Shown here one piece after another: positions 1-8,341 of a stretch of DNA of 64,000 nucleotides. The translations under genes were made by a program, and so were the position numbers. The DNA is from Altererythrobacter sp. XM-24bin4. GTDB taxonomy: Bacteria; Pseudomonadota; Alphaproteobacteria; Sphingomonadales; Sphingomonadaceae. The DNA lies in NCBI GenBank assembly GCA_003149575.1, contig QCWG01000001.1, positions 2,052,334-2,116,333 of the forward strand. The letters are read 5' to 3'. Position 1 is the first letter of the stretch, and each line of letters starts with the position of its first letter. Below the pieces are notes generated by a model, which was not told where the DNA came from, did no database searches, and worked only from the letters and a program-made list of their open reading frames with translations.

Positions 1-2
1 TG

Positions 3-758
3 CTAGAGGAAGGAGGCGCATTCAGCTTCACCTATGACGGCGAAATTTTCTTCCTAGGTCTGAGCGACCTAGCCCAGATGGAAGCGGCGGCAGAGGAGTT
101 CGAAGCCGACGAGTGCTACACAGATAACTACGACGTGCGTGATTGCACGGAAACAGAATTGGCTGAGCAACGGGCAGAATGGGATGCGGGCGCGCAAGAG
201 CGCATCGCCAAGGCGCAAAAAGAAGCCGAGGATATGGCGAAGATGATGGGCGGGATTGATCCAAACGATCCGGAGGCGGGCGAAAAACTGCGCGAGCTAT
301 TACTGCGTCACAAAGGCTGGGAGCGGGTCGAAATCAAAGGCAACGGCGTTTTCGACGTGAGCTATGTCGCCAGCGGCAATCTGAGCCATGATTTCAGCTT
401 CCCCGTCATCGAGGGTTTTCCCGCCGGCACCACCTTTGTCGAAGTCATCTTACGCGACGAGAATACAGTCAGGGTCAATGCGCCGGGCTACTCTGCACAA
501 GAGGACGCTAACCCGATGAGCGCAATGATGGGCGGCATGATGGGTCTGGCGAGCCTGGGATCATTGGGAGAAAACGCGAACAATATACCCAATATGCCCA
601 GCATGGAAGGCACCTTCACCATCGTTACGAACGGAGCGATCCGGGCAAACAATACAGACGAAGGATCGACAACATCACCGCGCGGCGAAGTGCTGACTTG
701 GGAAGTTGATGGCAGCACACAGAACGCACCGACTGCACTGATCAAGCTGGCCGACTAA
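3..758 (+). CDS. Unidentified protein, 5' end outside window
   Basis: The frame is open from the first complete codon, so the gene starts before the window and only the last 251 codons are seen. An internal ATG lies at position 78, but the in-frame residues before it (including FSFTYDGEIFFLG) look coding. The protein is acidic, has a charged helical stretch rich in Glu, Lys and Ala, then a Met/Gly-rich stretch (MMGGMMG). Its C-terminal part (GTFTIVTNGAIRANN, LTWEVDG) looks like a beta-rich extracytoplasmic domain. I do not recognise the family. An intrinsic terminator follows 23 bp after the stop. A signal peptide or lipobox would be outside the window. Confidence 0.75.
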   Translation, partial: LEEGGAFSFTYDGEIFFLGLSDLAQMEAAAEEFEADECYTDNYDVRDCTETELAEQRAEWDAGAQERIAKAQKEAEDMAKMMGGIDPNDPEAGEKLRELLLRHKGWERVEIKGNGVFDVSYVASGNLSHDFSFPVIEGFPAGTTFVEVILRDENTVRVNAPGYSAQEDANPMSAMMGGMMGLASLGSLGENANNIPNMPSMEGTFTIVTNGAIRANNTDEGSTTSPRGEVLTWEVDGSTQNAPTALIKLAD

Positions 759-781
759 CACCATCTTTCGAGCAAAGAAAA

Positions 782-816
782 ACCCCGCAGGACTGCTCCG
801 GCGGGGTCATTTTTCT
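782..816. terminator. Bidirectional intrinsic terminator
   Basis: The 7-bp stem ACCCCGC/GCGGGGT (782-788 with 801-807) has a 12-nt loop. It is followed by CATTTTTCTT on the plus strand and, read on the minus strand, by TTTTTCTTTG. It lies between two convergent genes, the unidentified gene ending at 758 and hup ending at 851, and probably serves both. Confidence 0.85.
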
Positions 817-850
817 TGCGCGCGGATTGAGCGCGCTTACAAACGTGTTC

Positions 851-1123
851 TTAGTTCACCGCGTCTTTCAAGCCCTTGCCGGCTTTGAACTTTGGCTGGT
901 TCGACGCCTTGATCGTCATCGGCTCGCCAGTCCGCGGGTTGCGTCCGGTCGAAGCTTTGCGCTTTGCGACCGAAAATGTTCCAAAGCCAACCAGACGAAC
1001 TTCATCGCCACCCGACAATGCTTTGGTGATTGTATCGAACACGCCCTCAACAGCACTGGCTGAATCACTTTTGGACAAGCCGCTTGCATCGGCCACAGCG
1101 CTGATCAGATCGTTTTTGTTCAT
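851..1123 (-). CDS. hup: HU family DNA-binding protein
   Basis: This is a 90-residue histone-like HU protein, the usual length for the family. It starts MNKNDLISAVADASGLSK and carries the DNA-binding arm signature VGFGTFSVAKRKASTGRNP with the RNPRTGE motif near residues 61-67. HU dimers bend and compact nucleoid DNA. The ATG at 1123 is chosen because the family begins MNKxDLI; the frame extends further upstream but that extension has no HU character. The gene lies downstream of lon in the same direction, with 265 bp between them, so it probably has its own promoter. A terminator follows the stop. Confidence 0.95.
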   Translation of the reverse strand: MNKNDLISAVADASGLSKSDSASAVEGVFDTITKALSGGDEVRLVGFGTFSVAKRKASTGRNPRTGEPMTIKASNQPKFKAGKGLKDAVN

Positions 1124-1238
1124 TCTTAGAGAACCCCTGTTTCTCGAATTCAAAAAATATACTCGAAAGTTTTCCCTCTTGGGACGGGCAAATTGAGACG
1201 TTTTTACCCGCGCTGTCAAAGGCAAATCGCGCAGAAAA

Positions 1239-1263
1239 GTGCCATTTTTCGAGAATCTGGCAC
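1239..1263. other. Inverted repeat between lon and hup
   Basis: A perfect 6-bp inverted repeat (GTGCCA at 1239-1244, TGGCAC at 1258-1263) surrounds TTTTTCGAGAATC. It lies about 115 bp upstream of hup and 125 bp downstream of lon. It could be an operator for hup or part of lon transcript ending; it has no clear T-run. No gene is seen in the 1124-1388 gap. Confidence 0.3.
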
Positions 1264-1388
1264 CATTTACGATAAACTGTGCCGCATTGGCGCAGAGCTA
1301 AGGGTCAAGGTCACCGGATTGCGTCACAAGGCGCGTCAGCGCCCGGCAATTTGCACTGCCGAGTCGCTGCGCTGCACCATGTAATTGC

Positions 1389-3785
1389 TCAATGCGCTGT
1401 TGGCGCGCCATGTCCGCTGATCGCTGGCGGCACCGGCTGGCTGGCCAGATCGTCCGCCTCTGTCCACTCGATTTCTTCGAGCGCGTCAGTCAGCGCCCGT
1501 TCCAGAACCTGATCGACATGGCTGACCGGAACGATCTCCAAGCCTTCCTTCACATTATCGGGAATCTCCGCCAGATCCTTCACATTCTCTTCAGGAATGA
1601 GGACAGTCTTGATCCCGCCACGTAGCGCTGCGAGCAGTTTTTCCTTCAGCCCGCCAATCGGCAACACGCGACCTCGCAATGTGACCTCGCCGGTCATCGC
1701 GACATCCGGACGCACCGCAACGCCGCTGAGAGCAGACACGATCGATGTCACCATGCCGATACCGGCGCTTGGCCCATCCTTTGGCACCGCACCTTCAGGC
1801 AAGTGGATGTGAATGTTGCGTCGCTGGAAGATCGACGGCTTGATCCCGTATGCAGGCGCACGCGCTTTTACGAAGCTGAACGCAGCCGCAATACTTTCAC
1901 TCATCACATCGCCCAACTTGCCGGTCGACTTGATCTCGCCTTTGCCAGGCGTGGTCACGCTTTCAATGGTCAGCAGCTCACCACCAACCGACGTCCATGC
2001 CAGGCCGGTCACGACACCAACCTGCGCTTCTTCTTCCGACATGCCGTGCTTGAATTTCCGAACACCTGCGAAGTCGCCAAGGTTTTCGGGTGCGATCGTG
2101 ATGCTGGTGGCTTCTTTTTCAAGGATCTTGCGCAAGCTCTTGCGCGCCAGCCGTGCGATTTCACGCTCTAGTGTCCGAACCCCGGCTTCGCGCGTGTAAT
2201 AACGGATCAGATCGCGCAATCCTTCTTGCGTCAGCTCGAACTCGCCATCTTTGAGGCCGTGATCCTTTATCTGCTTAGGCAGCAGATGCCGCGTAGCGAT
2301 TTCTACCTTTTCGTCCTCGGTGTAACCTTCCAGACGGATGATCTCCATCCGGTCTAGCAAGGGCTGCGGGAGATCCAGGCTGTTCGCGGTGGTAACGAAC
2401 ATGATGTCGGAAAGATCGAGGTCCAGCTCCAGATAATGGTCTTGGAATTTGCTGTTCTGTTCAGGATCAAGCACCTCAAGCAGCGCTGATGCGGGATCGC
2501 CACGGAAGTCCTGGCCAAGCTTGTCAATCTCGTCGAGCAAGAGGAGCGGGTTCGAACTTTCTGCCTTTTTCAGATTGTTGACGATCTTGCCCGGCATCGA
2601 TCCGATATAGGTACGGCGGTGGCCGCGAATTTCCGCTTCATCGCGCACGCCGCCCAAGGATTGCCGCACGAACTTGCGCCCGGTCGCCTTGGCAATCGAC
2701 TTGCCCAGAGATGTCTTACCAACACCCGGAGGGCCGACCAGACACAGGATCGGGCCTTTCAGCTTGTTGGTTCGCGCCTGCACAGCAAGATATTCGATGA
2801 TCCGGTCTTTGACCTTTTCCAAGCCGTAATGATCCGCATCAAGCACTTCCTGCGCCTGCGAAATGTCCTTCTTGATCTTGGTCTTCTTGCCCCATGGCAA
2901 ACCGAGCAAAATATCAAGGTAATTGCGGACGACAGTCGCCTCAGCGCTCATCGGCTGCATGCCCTTGAGCTTCTTCAGCTCTGCCTTGGCCTTGGCCTTC
3001 GCTTCCTTTGAAAGCTTGGTCTTTTCGATCTTCTCGGTGAGTTCGGCGATTTCGTCGCCATCTTCGCCGTCTTGCCCGCCCAGTTCGCTCTGGATCGCCT
3101 TCAACTGCTCGTTGAGGTAATACTCGCGCTGGGTCTTTTCCATTTGGCGCTTCACACGGCCGCGTATTTTGCGTTCGACCTGAAGGACTGACAGTTCGCC
3201 CTCCATGAAGGACATAACCATCTCAAGCCGCTTCAGCGGACTGACTTCAGACAGCAATGATTGCTTGTCCGATACCTTGGCAGTTATCGCGCCTGCGATA
3301 TTGTCGGCCAGATCACCCGCATCCTCAAAATCACCCAGCTCCACGCTCGCGTTATCGCCCAACTTCGAGTTGAGCTTTGCATACTCGGTAAACTGCTCTG
3401 CAACTTGACGCATCAGGGCGGTGACTTCGCTGCCAGACAGCGACTCGTCTTCGATCACCGTGACTTCGGCCATTACGTGGCTGTCATGGCCATGGAGTTT
3501 CTCCAGCCGTGCCCGGGCCTTGCCCTCGACCAGAACCCGGACTGTGCCATCGGGGAGCTTGAGCAGCTGCAAGACCTGCGCAACAACACCCAGGTCATAC
3601 AGATCATCTGCTTCAGGGTCATCACACCCAGGCTCAAGCTGCGCGAGCAGAAAAATGTCCTTGCTCACTTCCATCGCCGCTTCGAGCGCAGCAACAGATT
3701 TGTCGCGTCCAACGAAAAGCGGCACGACCATGCCCGGAAATACGACAATGTCGCGCAGGGGCAGTAGGGGGAATTGTTGTGTCAT
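1389..3785 (-). CDS. lon: ATP-dependent protease Lon
   Basis: This 798-residue protein has the standard LonA layout. The N-terminal substrate-binding domain begins FPLLPLRDIVVFPGMVVPLF, followed by a Lys/Glu-rich coiled region. The AAA+ module has Walker A GPPGVGKTS (about residue 355) and Walker B LLLLDEIDKLG. The C-terminal protease domain has the catalytic Ser in PKDGPSAGIGM and the catalytic Lys in GLKEKLLAALRGG. Lon degrades misfolded and regulatory proteins in the cytosol. The ATG at 3785 has a purine-rich GGGATAGGA about 5 nt upstream. The gene ahead, at 3901-4705, is on the same strand but is broken. Lon is often heat-shock controlled; I could not define a sigma-32 promoter. Confidence 0.97.
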   Translation of the reverse strand: MTQQFPLLPLRDIVVFPGMVVPLFVGRDKSVAALEAAMEVSKDIFLLAQLEPGCDDPEADDLYDLGVVAQVLQLLKLPDGTVRVLVEGKARARLEKLHGHDSHVMAEVTVIEDESLSGSEVTALMRQVAEQFTEYAKLNSKLGDNASVELGDFEDAGDLADNIAGAITAKVSDKQSLLSEVSPLKRLEMVMSFMEGELSVLQVERKIRGRVKRQMEKTQREYYLNEQLKAIQSELGGQDGEDGDEIAELTEKIEKTKLSKEAKAKAKAELKKLKGMQPMSAEATVVRNYLDILLGLPWGKKTKIKKDISQAQEVLDADHYGLEKVKDRIIEYLAVQARTNKLKGPILCLVGPPGVGKTSLGKSIAKATGRKFVRQSLGGVRDEAEIRGHRRTYIGSMPGKIVNNLKKAESSNPLLLLDEIDKLGQDFRGDPASALLEVLDPEQNSKFQDHYLELDLDLSDIMFVTTANSLDLPQPLLDRMEIIRLEGYTEDEKVEIATRHLLPKQIKDHGLKDGEFELTQEGLRDLIRYYTREAGVRTLEREIARLARKSLRKILEKEATSITIAPENLGDFAGVRKFKHGMSEEEAQVGVVTGLAWTSVGGELLTIESVTTPGKGEIKSTGKLGDVMSESIAAAFSFVKARAPAYGIKPSIFQRRNIHIHLPEGAVPKDGPSAGIGMVTSIVSALSGVAVRPDVAMTGEVTLRGRVLPIGGLKEKLLAALRGGIKTVLIPEENVKDLAEIPDNVKEGLEIVPVSHVDQVLERALTDALEEIEWTEADDLASQPVPPAISGHGAPTAH

Positions 3786-3874
3786 ATAATCCTATCCCGC
3801 GCCGTTTGGGCGCACCTTTGTGTAGGAATATGGGTAGCGTAGCGCAGGCTCGCAATGGGCAATACGGCATCTCT

Positions 3875-3901
3875 TGTGGATGCAGGCGATCGCCTGTGGA
3901 T
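3875..3901. other. Palindrome with flanking direct repeats upstream of lon
   Basis: CAGGCGATCGCCTG (3883-3896) is a perfect 14-bp palindrome. It is flanked by two TGTGGAT copies at 3875-3881 and 3895-3901, spaced exactly 20 bp. It lies about 90-115 bp upstream of the lon start and just after the stop of the broken stress-protein gene. It may be an operator or a transcript-end hairpin; there is no T-run. Confidence 0.35.
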
Positions 3902-4705
3902 CAGTTGTGGTAAGGGCCCGGTAATTGCGGATACGCACCACCGCTTTTGTCTAGCACACGTTCGACGAACTCCCGCGCCAAAGTGGTTTGTCGTTGGTCA
4001 ACCGAGAGAAAGACTTTGCCCCGCCTGATCTGGCGGTCGTAATACTCTGCCATAGACCCATCTACATCGTGGTCAGTAAGCATCTTGGCTACAGCGCCAC
4101 CTGTCGCACCAATGATACTGGATACCGATGCAACCCATGGAATGGCTGATGCGGCTAGCACGCCCGACGCCCGCCGCCGCCAAAGGCCCTACCCCCGGCA
4201 CAAACAGAAACGCCACACCAAGCAAGGCACCGGCAATACCAGCGCCGGCGACGGCGCCAGTGATACTCATCGAGCTATGTCCCTCAGGCCATTTCGATTC
4301 CGGGTCACCAAAATGGCTTGCACGGCAAAGCAATGAAATCGCGGCTGGCGAGATCCCTTCATGATGCAATGCTGCAATGGCGGCTTCTGCTTTGCCGCGA
4401 TCATCGAAGATTGCCGTCACGACATGCTCTGTAATCGCGCGCTCCTTTGCGATGGCATCGCGAAAGGCGGTGGCAAACCTTTCACGCTCGGCGTCGCTGC
4501 GAAAGATGACGCGCAATCCAGAGCTATCGTGCAGTTTTTGTACGCTCGGCGAGGCCGCCGGCTGAAACAGCGTCCGCAGCAACATGTCCGTAGTTGTGGG
4601 GCGCAATACCTGATCTGTCCCGCGATTGATCCATTCGACCGATTGTGGGTGCGGGTGATCGTCGGCGAGATAATTCACCGCAACCAGTTCTTCCGCCTTA
4701 ATCAC
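3901..4705 (-). pseudogene. Frameshifted glycine-zipper general stress protein (YflT/17M-like)
   Basis: Two adjacent minus-strand frames together encode one protein. The first (4705 to about 4160) has a YflT-like domain (TAIFDDRGKAEAAIAALHHEG, then ISPAAISLL) and the start of a glycine-rich membrane segment (GAVAGAGIAGALLGVAFLF). The second (4161 to 3901) continues with ASAIPWVASVSSIIGATGGAV and ends like the family (EYYDRQIRRGKVFLSVD). The shift falls in GGGCGTCGGGCGTG (plus 4159-4172), a near-perfect 7-bp tandem duplication; removing one copy restores LAAAGVLAASAIPW. The first frame starts at a GTG at 4705, with no good ribosome-binding site; an ATG at 4585 is an alternative. The break could be a real mutation or an assembly error. 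Without it the product would be a membrane-associated stress protein of about 265 residues. Confidence 0.7.
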
Positions 4706-4754
4706 TTACGCAGGCTGCAAAATGTCGCTCGCTTCTTGGGCAGTGCCTCAAACA

Positions 4755-4787
4755 TTGCGATAGTTAGCATAACAATCTTGCGATAGT
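4755..4787. repeat. Direct repeats TTGCGATAGT upstream of the stress-protein gene
   Basis: TTGCGATAGT occurs at 4755-4764 and 4778-4787, a 23-bp period, in an AT-rich gap (4706-4802). The gap lies upstream of the minus-strand stress-protein gene and downstream of the class II aldolase. The two copies could be a tandem regulator site for the 4705 start. Confidence 0.4.
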
Positions 4788-4802
4788 ATTATTCCGCCAA
4801 AA

Positions 4803-5597
4803 TCAGGTCCGGAAGCTCGGGTCAATCCGGTCGAGTTTTCGAAGCAATGCTGGCCAAGCAAGCCCGTTCGCAATCATGCCAATGCCTGCTGGCGGAGTTT
4901 GTGCCTTAACCTTTTCCGGCGTGCCTTGCGGCGGATTGTGAAGTCCTTCGCGGCCAGCGGAAAGCATCTTAACTTGCGCATCGCAGGCGCGCTCGATGAA
5001 ATATAGGCGCAGGAAACACTCGCCAACCGTCTTGCCGATTGCGAGTGTGCCGTGATTGCGCAGGATCATGGTGTGCTTGTCGCCCATATCCTCGACCAGC
5101 CGGTCGCGCTCTTCAAGGTCCGTCGCAATGCCTTCGTACTCGTGATAGGCGATATCGCTGCGCGCGATCATTCCGGTCTGCGTATGCTCCATCAGTCCAT
5201 CGGCCATCGCACTGACTGCCTGACCCGCTGGAGTGTGCAAATGCATGACCGCATGCGCAGCCTCGCAGTTCATGTGGAGTGCTGAGTGGATCGTGAAGCC
5301 CGCAGGATTCACAGGGTGCGAAGTCGGGATCACTGGTTGCCCCTCGACATCGATCTTCACCAGCGAAGACGCTGTGATTTCCTCGAACATCATGTCGTAG
5401 GGATTGATCAGGAAATGATGTTCCGGCCCGGGCACTCTCGCAGAGAGGTGCGTAAAGATCAGATCATCCCAGTCATACAGGGCGACCAGGCGATAGGCTG
5501 CCGCGAGATCAACCCGGACTGCCCATTCTTCGTCACTAACCTGTCCGCGTACGTCCGCGTCATTGCCAGCACCCGTATCGTTCATCAGTGTCGCCAT
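4803..5597 (-). CDS. Class II aldolase/adducin family protein
   Basis: This 264-residue cytosolic protein belongs to the class II aldolase/adducin (AraD/FucA) fold. Metal-ligand histidines are visible in MHLHTPAGQAV (HxH, about residue 120) and MILRNHGTLAIG (third His, about 180). An acidic residue in the N-terminal half usually completes the site (family knowledge). Family members cleave or epimerise sugar phosphates or related hydroxy compounds, but several, including adducin-like ones, have no known substrate. The start ATG at 5597 is preceded by GGAGAGACATC, a good ribosome-binding site. The neighbours give no pathway hint, so the substrate is unknown. Confidence 0.88.
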   Translation of the reverse strand: MATLMNDTGAGNDADVRGQVSDEEWAVRVDLAAAYRLVALYDWDDLIFTHLSARVPGPEHHFLINPYDMMFEEITASSLVKIDVEGQPVIPTSHPVNPAGFTIHSALHMNCEAAHAVMHLHTPAGQAVSAMADGLMEHTQTGMIARSDIAYHEYEGIATDLEERDRLVEDMGDKHTMILRNHGTLAIGKTVGECFLRLYFIERACDAQVKMLSAGREGLHNPPQGTPEKVKAQTPPAGIGMIANGLAWPALLRKLDRIDPSFRT

Positions 5598-5649
5598 GAT
5601 GTCTCTCCGAAATTCCGTTTCATCGCGCCACTAGCACGATTTTTGAAGA

Positions 5650-5988
5650 TCACATACCTGGCAAATTGAAGCCCGGGGGCAAGCCCATGCTACCCTGCAT
5701 CTTCTTCATTTCCTCGTTGGAAACACGGTCAGCCTTGTCGCGTGCATCGTTGAACGCCGCAGTCAAAAGATCTTCGACTATGTGTTTTTCTTCGGGCTTC
5801 ATCAGGCTGTCATCAATTGTAACGCCCAGAATGCGGCCCTTGGCACTGGCGCGAACTTTCACCAACCCGCCGCCAGACTGACCTTCTACCTCGATCCCGT
5901 CGAGCTTGGCCTGCATGTCATTCATCTGGGTCTGGATCGTCTCGGCCGCCTGCTGAGCTGCCTGGATCATTTCTTCCATCGATTTCAT
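5650..5988 (-). CDS. ybaB: YbaB/EbfC nucleoid-associated protein
   Basis: This 112-residue protein has the typical YbaB layout: an N-terminal amphipathic helix (MEEMIQAAQQAAETIQTQM), a central sheet with SGGGLVKVRASAKGRILGVTID, then a helix and a Met/Pro/Gly-rich tail (GLPPGFNLPGM). YbaB forms dimers that bind DNA without strict sequence need. It starts 5 bp after dnaX ends, and the dnaX-ybaB pair is a conserved operon in bacteria. recR, which often follows, is not here. Confidence 0.95.
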   Translation of the reverse strand: MKSMEEMIQAAQQAAETIQTQMNDMQAKLDGIEVEGQSGGGLVKVRASAKGRILGVTIDDSLMKPEEKHIVEDLLTAAFNDARDKADRVSNEEMKKMQGSMGLPPGFNLPGM

Positions 5989-5993
5989 GATCG

Positions 5994-7838
5994 TTACCTA
6001 TTCCATTTGCTGCCGCCCGCTTGAGCGACTTTGTCTTCATCTGCGAGCAACCGGGCATCTGGAAATGCCTCAAAGGTCGCCTTGACCATAGGATGCTCGC
6101 GGATTTCTTGTTCCTTGGCCAATTTGGTGGCTTCTTCCTGCTCGCGCAAGGTCGGCGCGCCAACACCCTGGCCGCGCTCAACCTGCCAGCGGCTGCCTGT
6201 TACTCGGTAAAGGCAATCGCGCAGTTCAGCGCCCGGGTCTTCGCCCAATCCATCTTTCACCGAATAGACAAGCTTATTCGGAGCAAGCTCGTTCACCCGG
6301 ATCCAGTCTCGCATAATCTGCGCGATCCGCAATTGGCCAGCATCATCGATCTGCTGCACCAGCGTGCCCCATTCGACCGAGGCTTGCGCAGGCGCCGTTC
6401 CACTTGCATTCGCTCCATCGCCAGATGCGGCTGTTGCGGCAGTGGGCGCGATACCCTTCTCCGCAAGCTCTTCCAGCTTTTTCGAAAGTTTGCCTGGATC
6501 TGGCATCTCCGCTGCGTGCATCGCCCGCAGCAATGCCATTTGCGCAGATACCAGCGGATCAGGCGCATTACGCACTTCCTCATGGCCCTTGAGCAGCAAT
6601 TGCCACAACCGGTGCAGCTGTGCGGGAGACAACCGTTGCGCAAACTCGCCCAGCGCAGCGCGTTCTTCGGCGGTAGGCACGTCGGGCTCACCACCCGAAA
6701 CCTGCGCTACTGTAACGCGGTGCGTTAGGTCCATCAGCGCTCGCATCAGAGCCAGCGGTTCAACGCCCAATGCGTATTGCTCTTCGATCGCCGCCAGCAA
6801 AGCTTTGGCATCGCCTTCGAGCAAATGCCCGAGAACTCTCCGCTGCGCGCCCTTATCAGCAAGGCCCAGCATGTCGCGAACTTTCGCGGCTGTGACCTTG
6901 CCGTCTGTATCCATGTCCGCATGCGCAATCGCTTGGTCAAGAATGGACAGGCCATCCCGCACAGAGCCCTCGGCGGCAGCGGCAATGATATGCAATGCTT
7001 CGTCTTCGGCAGGAACGCCTTCCTTTTCGCAGATCATCGCGAAATGGCTTTGCAGAAGCTCAGCCGAAATGCGCCGGAGGTCGAAACGCTGCGTGCGGCT
7101 AAGCACCGTCACCGGCAGCTTTTCGACTTCGGTGGTCGCGAAGAGGAACTTTACATGCGCGGGTGGTTCTTCCAGCGTCTTGAGCAATGCGTTGAAGGCA
7201 TTGCGCGTCAGCATGTGGACTTCATCGATGATGTAGATCTTGTAGCGAGCCGAAACGGCAGAATAGCGGACCTGTTCGATAATCTCGCGCACGTCGTCGA
7301 CACCGGTATGCGAAGCCGCATCCATCTCGATCACATCAATGTGCCGGCCCTCTGCGATAGCTGAACACGGTTCACACTGACCGCAGGGATCGATCGTTGG
7401 GCCACCCTGCCCGTCCGGCCCAACACAGTTCAATGCCTTTGCAATCAATCGCGCCGTCGATGTCTTGCCGACCCCGCGAACCCCAGTCATCAAGAAAGCA
7501 TGTGCCAGCCGTTCTCGCTTGATCGCATTACCAAGTGTGCGGACCATCGCATCCTGACCGATCAGCTCGCTGAAGGTTTGCGGGCGATATTTGCGCGCCA
7601 GAACACGATAAGGCTGGTTTGTGTCCACCGGAGCGGCAGCGGCAGAGGGAGTCGCAGGGTCTGGCAAAGCCGTAGGTGCTCCGGTTGACTCAGCGGTGGG
7701 CTCGGGTGCGGGTTCGGGATCGCCAAACATGGAATTTTGACCGGCAGCCTCCAACTCGGCTGCACTTGGCTTTCCAGCCTCTTCCTGCTCACCAGTGTCC
7801 CATGGCGGCGTATCCGTGTTTTCCGGTGAATCACCCAT
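5994..7838 (-). CDS. dnaX: DNA polymerase III subunit gamma/tau
   Basis: This is a 614-residue clamp-loader subunit. It has Walker A GVRGVGKTSTA, a zinc-binding cysteine group (CVGP...DPCGQCEPC), and Walker B/sensor motifs DEVHMLTRNAFNALLKTLEE. The C-terminal half resembles the tau region that contacts the polymerase. About 75 residues rich in Pro, Glu and Ala precede the AAA+ module (YRVLARKYRPQTF), longer than in E. coli. I chose the ATG at 7838; a GTG at 7844 is two codons upstream. No convincing slippery heptamer was found, so a short gamma form, if made, would arise another way. It is followed by ybaB and preceded by the SRP RNA. Confidence 0.95.
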   Translation of the reverse strand: MGDSPENTDTPPWDTGEQEEAGKPSAAELEAAGQNSMFGDPEPAPEPTAESTGAPTALPDPATPSAAAAPVDTNQPYRVLARKYRPQTFSELIGQDAMVRTLGNAIKRERLAHAFLMTGVRGVGKTSTARLIAKALNCVGPDGQGGPTIDPCGQCEPCSAIAEGRHIDVIEMDAASHTGVDDVREIIEQVRYSAVSARYKIYIIDEVHMLTRNAFNALLKTLEEPPAHVKFLFATTEVEKLPVTVLSRTQRFDLRRISAELLQSHFAMICEKEGVPAEDEALHIIAAAAEGSVRDGLSILDQAIAHADMDTDGKVTAAKVRDMLGLADKGAQRRVLGHLLEGDAKALLAAIEEQYALGVEPLALMRALMDLTHRVTVAQVSGGEPDVPTAEERAALGEFAQRLSPAQLHRLWQLLLKGHEEVRNAPDPLVSAQMALLRAMHAAEMPDPGKLSKKLEELAEKGIAPTAATAASGDGANASGTAPAQASVEWGTLVQQIDDAGQLRIAQIMRDWIRVNELAPNKLVYSVKDGLGEDPGAELRDCLYRVTGSRWQVERGQGVGAPTLREQEEATKLAKEQEIREHPMVKATFEAFPDARLLADEDKVAQAGGSKWNR

Positions 7839-7899
7839 GCCCACTTGCTACGCGTTTGGCGCGGCAATGTCATGCCATGTGACGTCAGAAATGCATGGA

Positions 7900-7992
7900 A
7901 AAGGAGCCGAGCGACCCGCCGCAATTCACCTGGGCTGCTTCCTTCCGGACCTGACCCGGTGAGCGAACGCTAACGTCCACCCGACTCCCGGG
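7900..7992 (-). ncRNA. ffs: Signal recognition particle RNA (4.5S type)
   Basis: The minus strand carries the universal SRP domain IV core GGTCAGGTCCGGAAGGAAGC (within 7933-7956). It is flanked by CACCGG and CCAGGTG arms that pair. Outer arms also pair: GGAGTCGGGTGG near the 5' end (about 7989-7978) with GGGTCGCTCGGCTCC near the 3' end (about 7917-7903), using several G-U pairs. A short TTTT follows the 3' arm. The RNA pairs with Ffh to target membrane proteins. Its position just upstream of dnaX is a common bacterial arrangement. The ends are estimated to within about 5 nt. Confidence 0.93.
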
Positions 7993-8047
7993 CGGGCATA
8001 TGGCGATGATTCGTCGAAAATTCAACAGCGCAGTTAGCGAGCCGGTA

Positions 8048-8326
8048 TCAGCGAAAGTTGTCCGCGTAAGCTTGTAGCTTGAGCGATTTGGGCGGTGTCG
8101 CATGAATGCGCACGGCAATCCCATGCTTCTCAGCGTATTCCTTCGCCGCCTCTTTAGTCGGGAATTTGAGCGAGACCTGCGCCTGAGTGTCGCCGCTGCC
8201 CGTCCATCCCATCAATGGATCGGGCCGACGCGCTTCGGATTGCTCGAATTCGAGCACCCAAGTGTCAATCTTCGCCTTGCCTGACTGCATGGCACTTTTT
8301 GGCTGCTGATAGATACGTGCGCTCAT
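8048..8326 (-). CDS. NADH dehydrogenase accessory subunit, NDUFS4 family
   Basis: This 92-residue protein matches the ETC complex I subunit conserved region (NDUFS4, 18-kDa type). It has an N-terminal ARIYQQPKSAMQSGK, a central WVLEFE and LMGWTGSGDT, and SLKFPTKEAAKEYAEKHGI. It is an accessory subunit of the peripheral arm of complex I and is typical of alphaproteobacteria and mitochondria. It lies 15 bp downstream of hrpB on the same strand and probably shares its transcript. The nuo operon is not in this window. Confidence 0.93.
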   Translation of the reverse strand: MSARIYQQPKSAMQSGKAKIDTWVLEFEQSEARRPDPLMGWTGSGDTQAQVSLKFPTKEAAKEYAEKHGIAVRIHATPPKSLKLQAYADNFR

Positions 8327-8341
8327 GGCGAAGCCCTTAAT

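Noticed and set aside
6476..6489. A-rich run in dnaX as a programmed frameshift site
   Set aside because: In frame it reads G AAA AAG rather than A AAA AAG, so the P-site tRNA would mismatch after a -1 slip; no following stem was evident.
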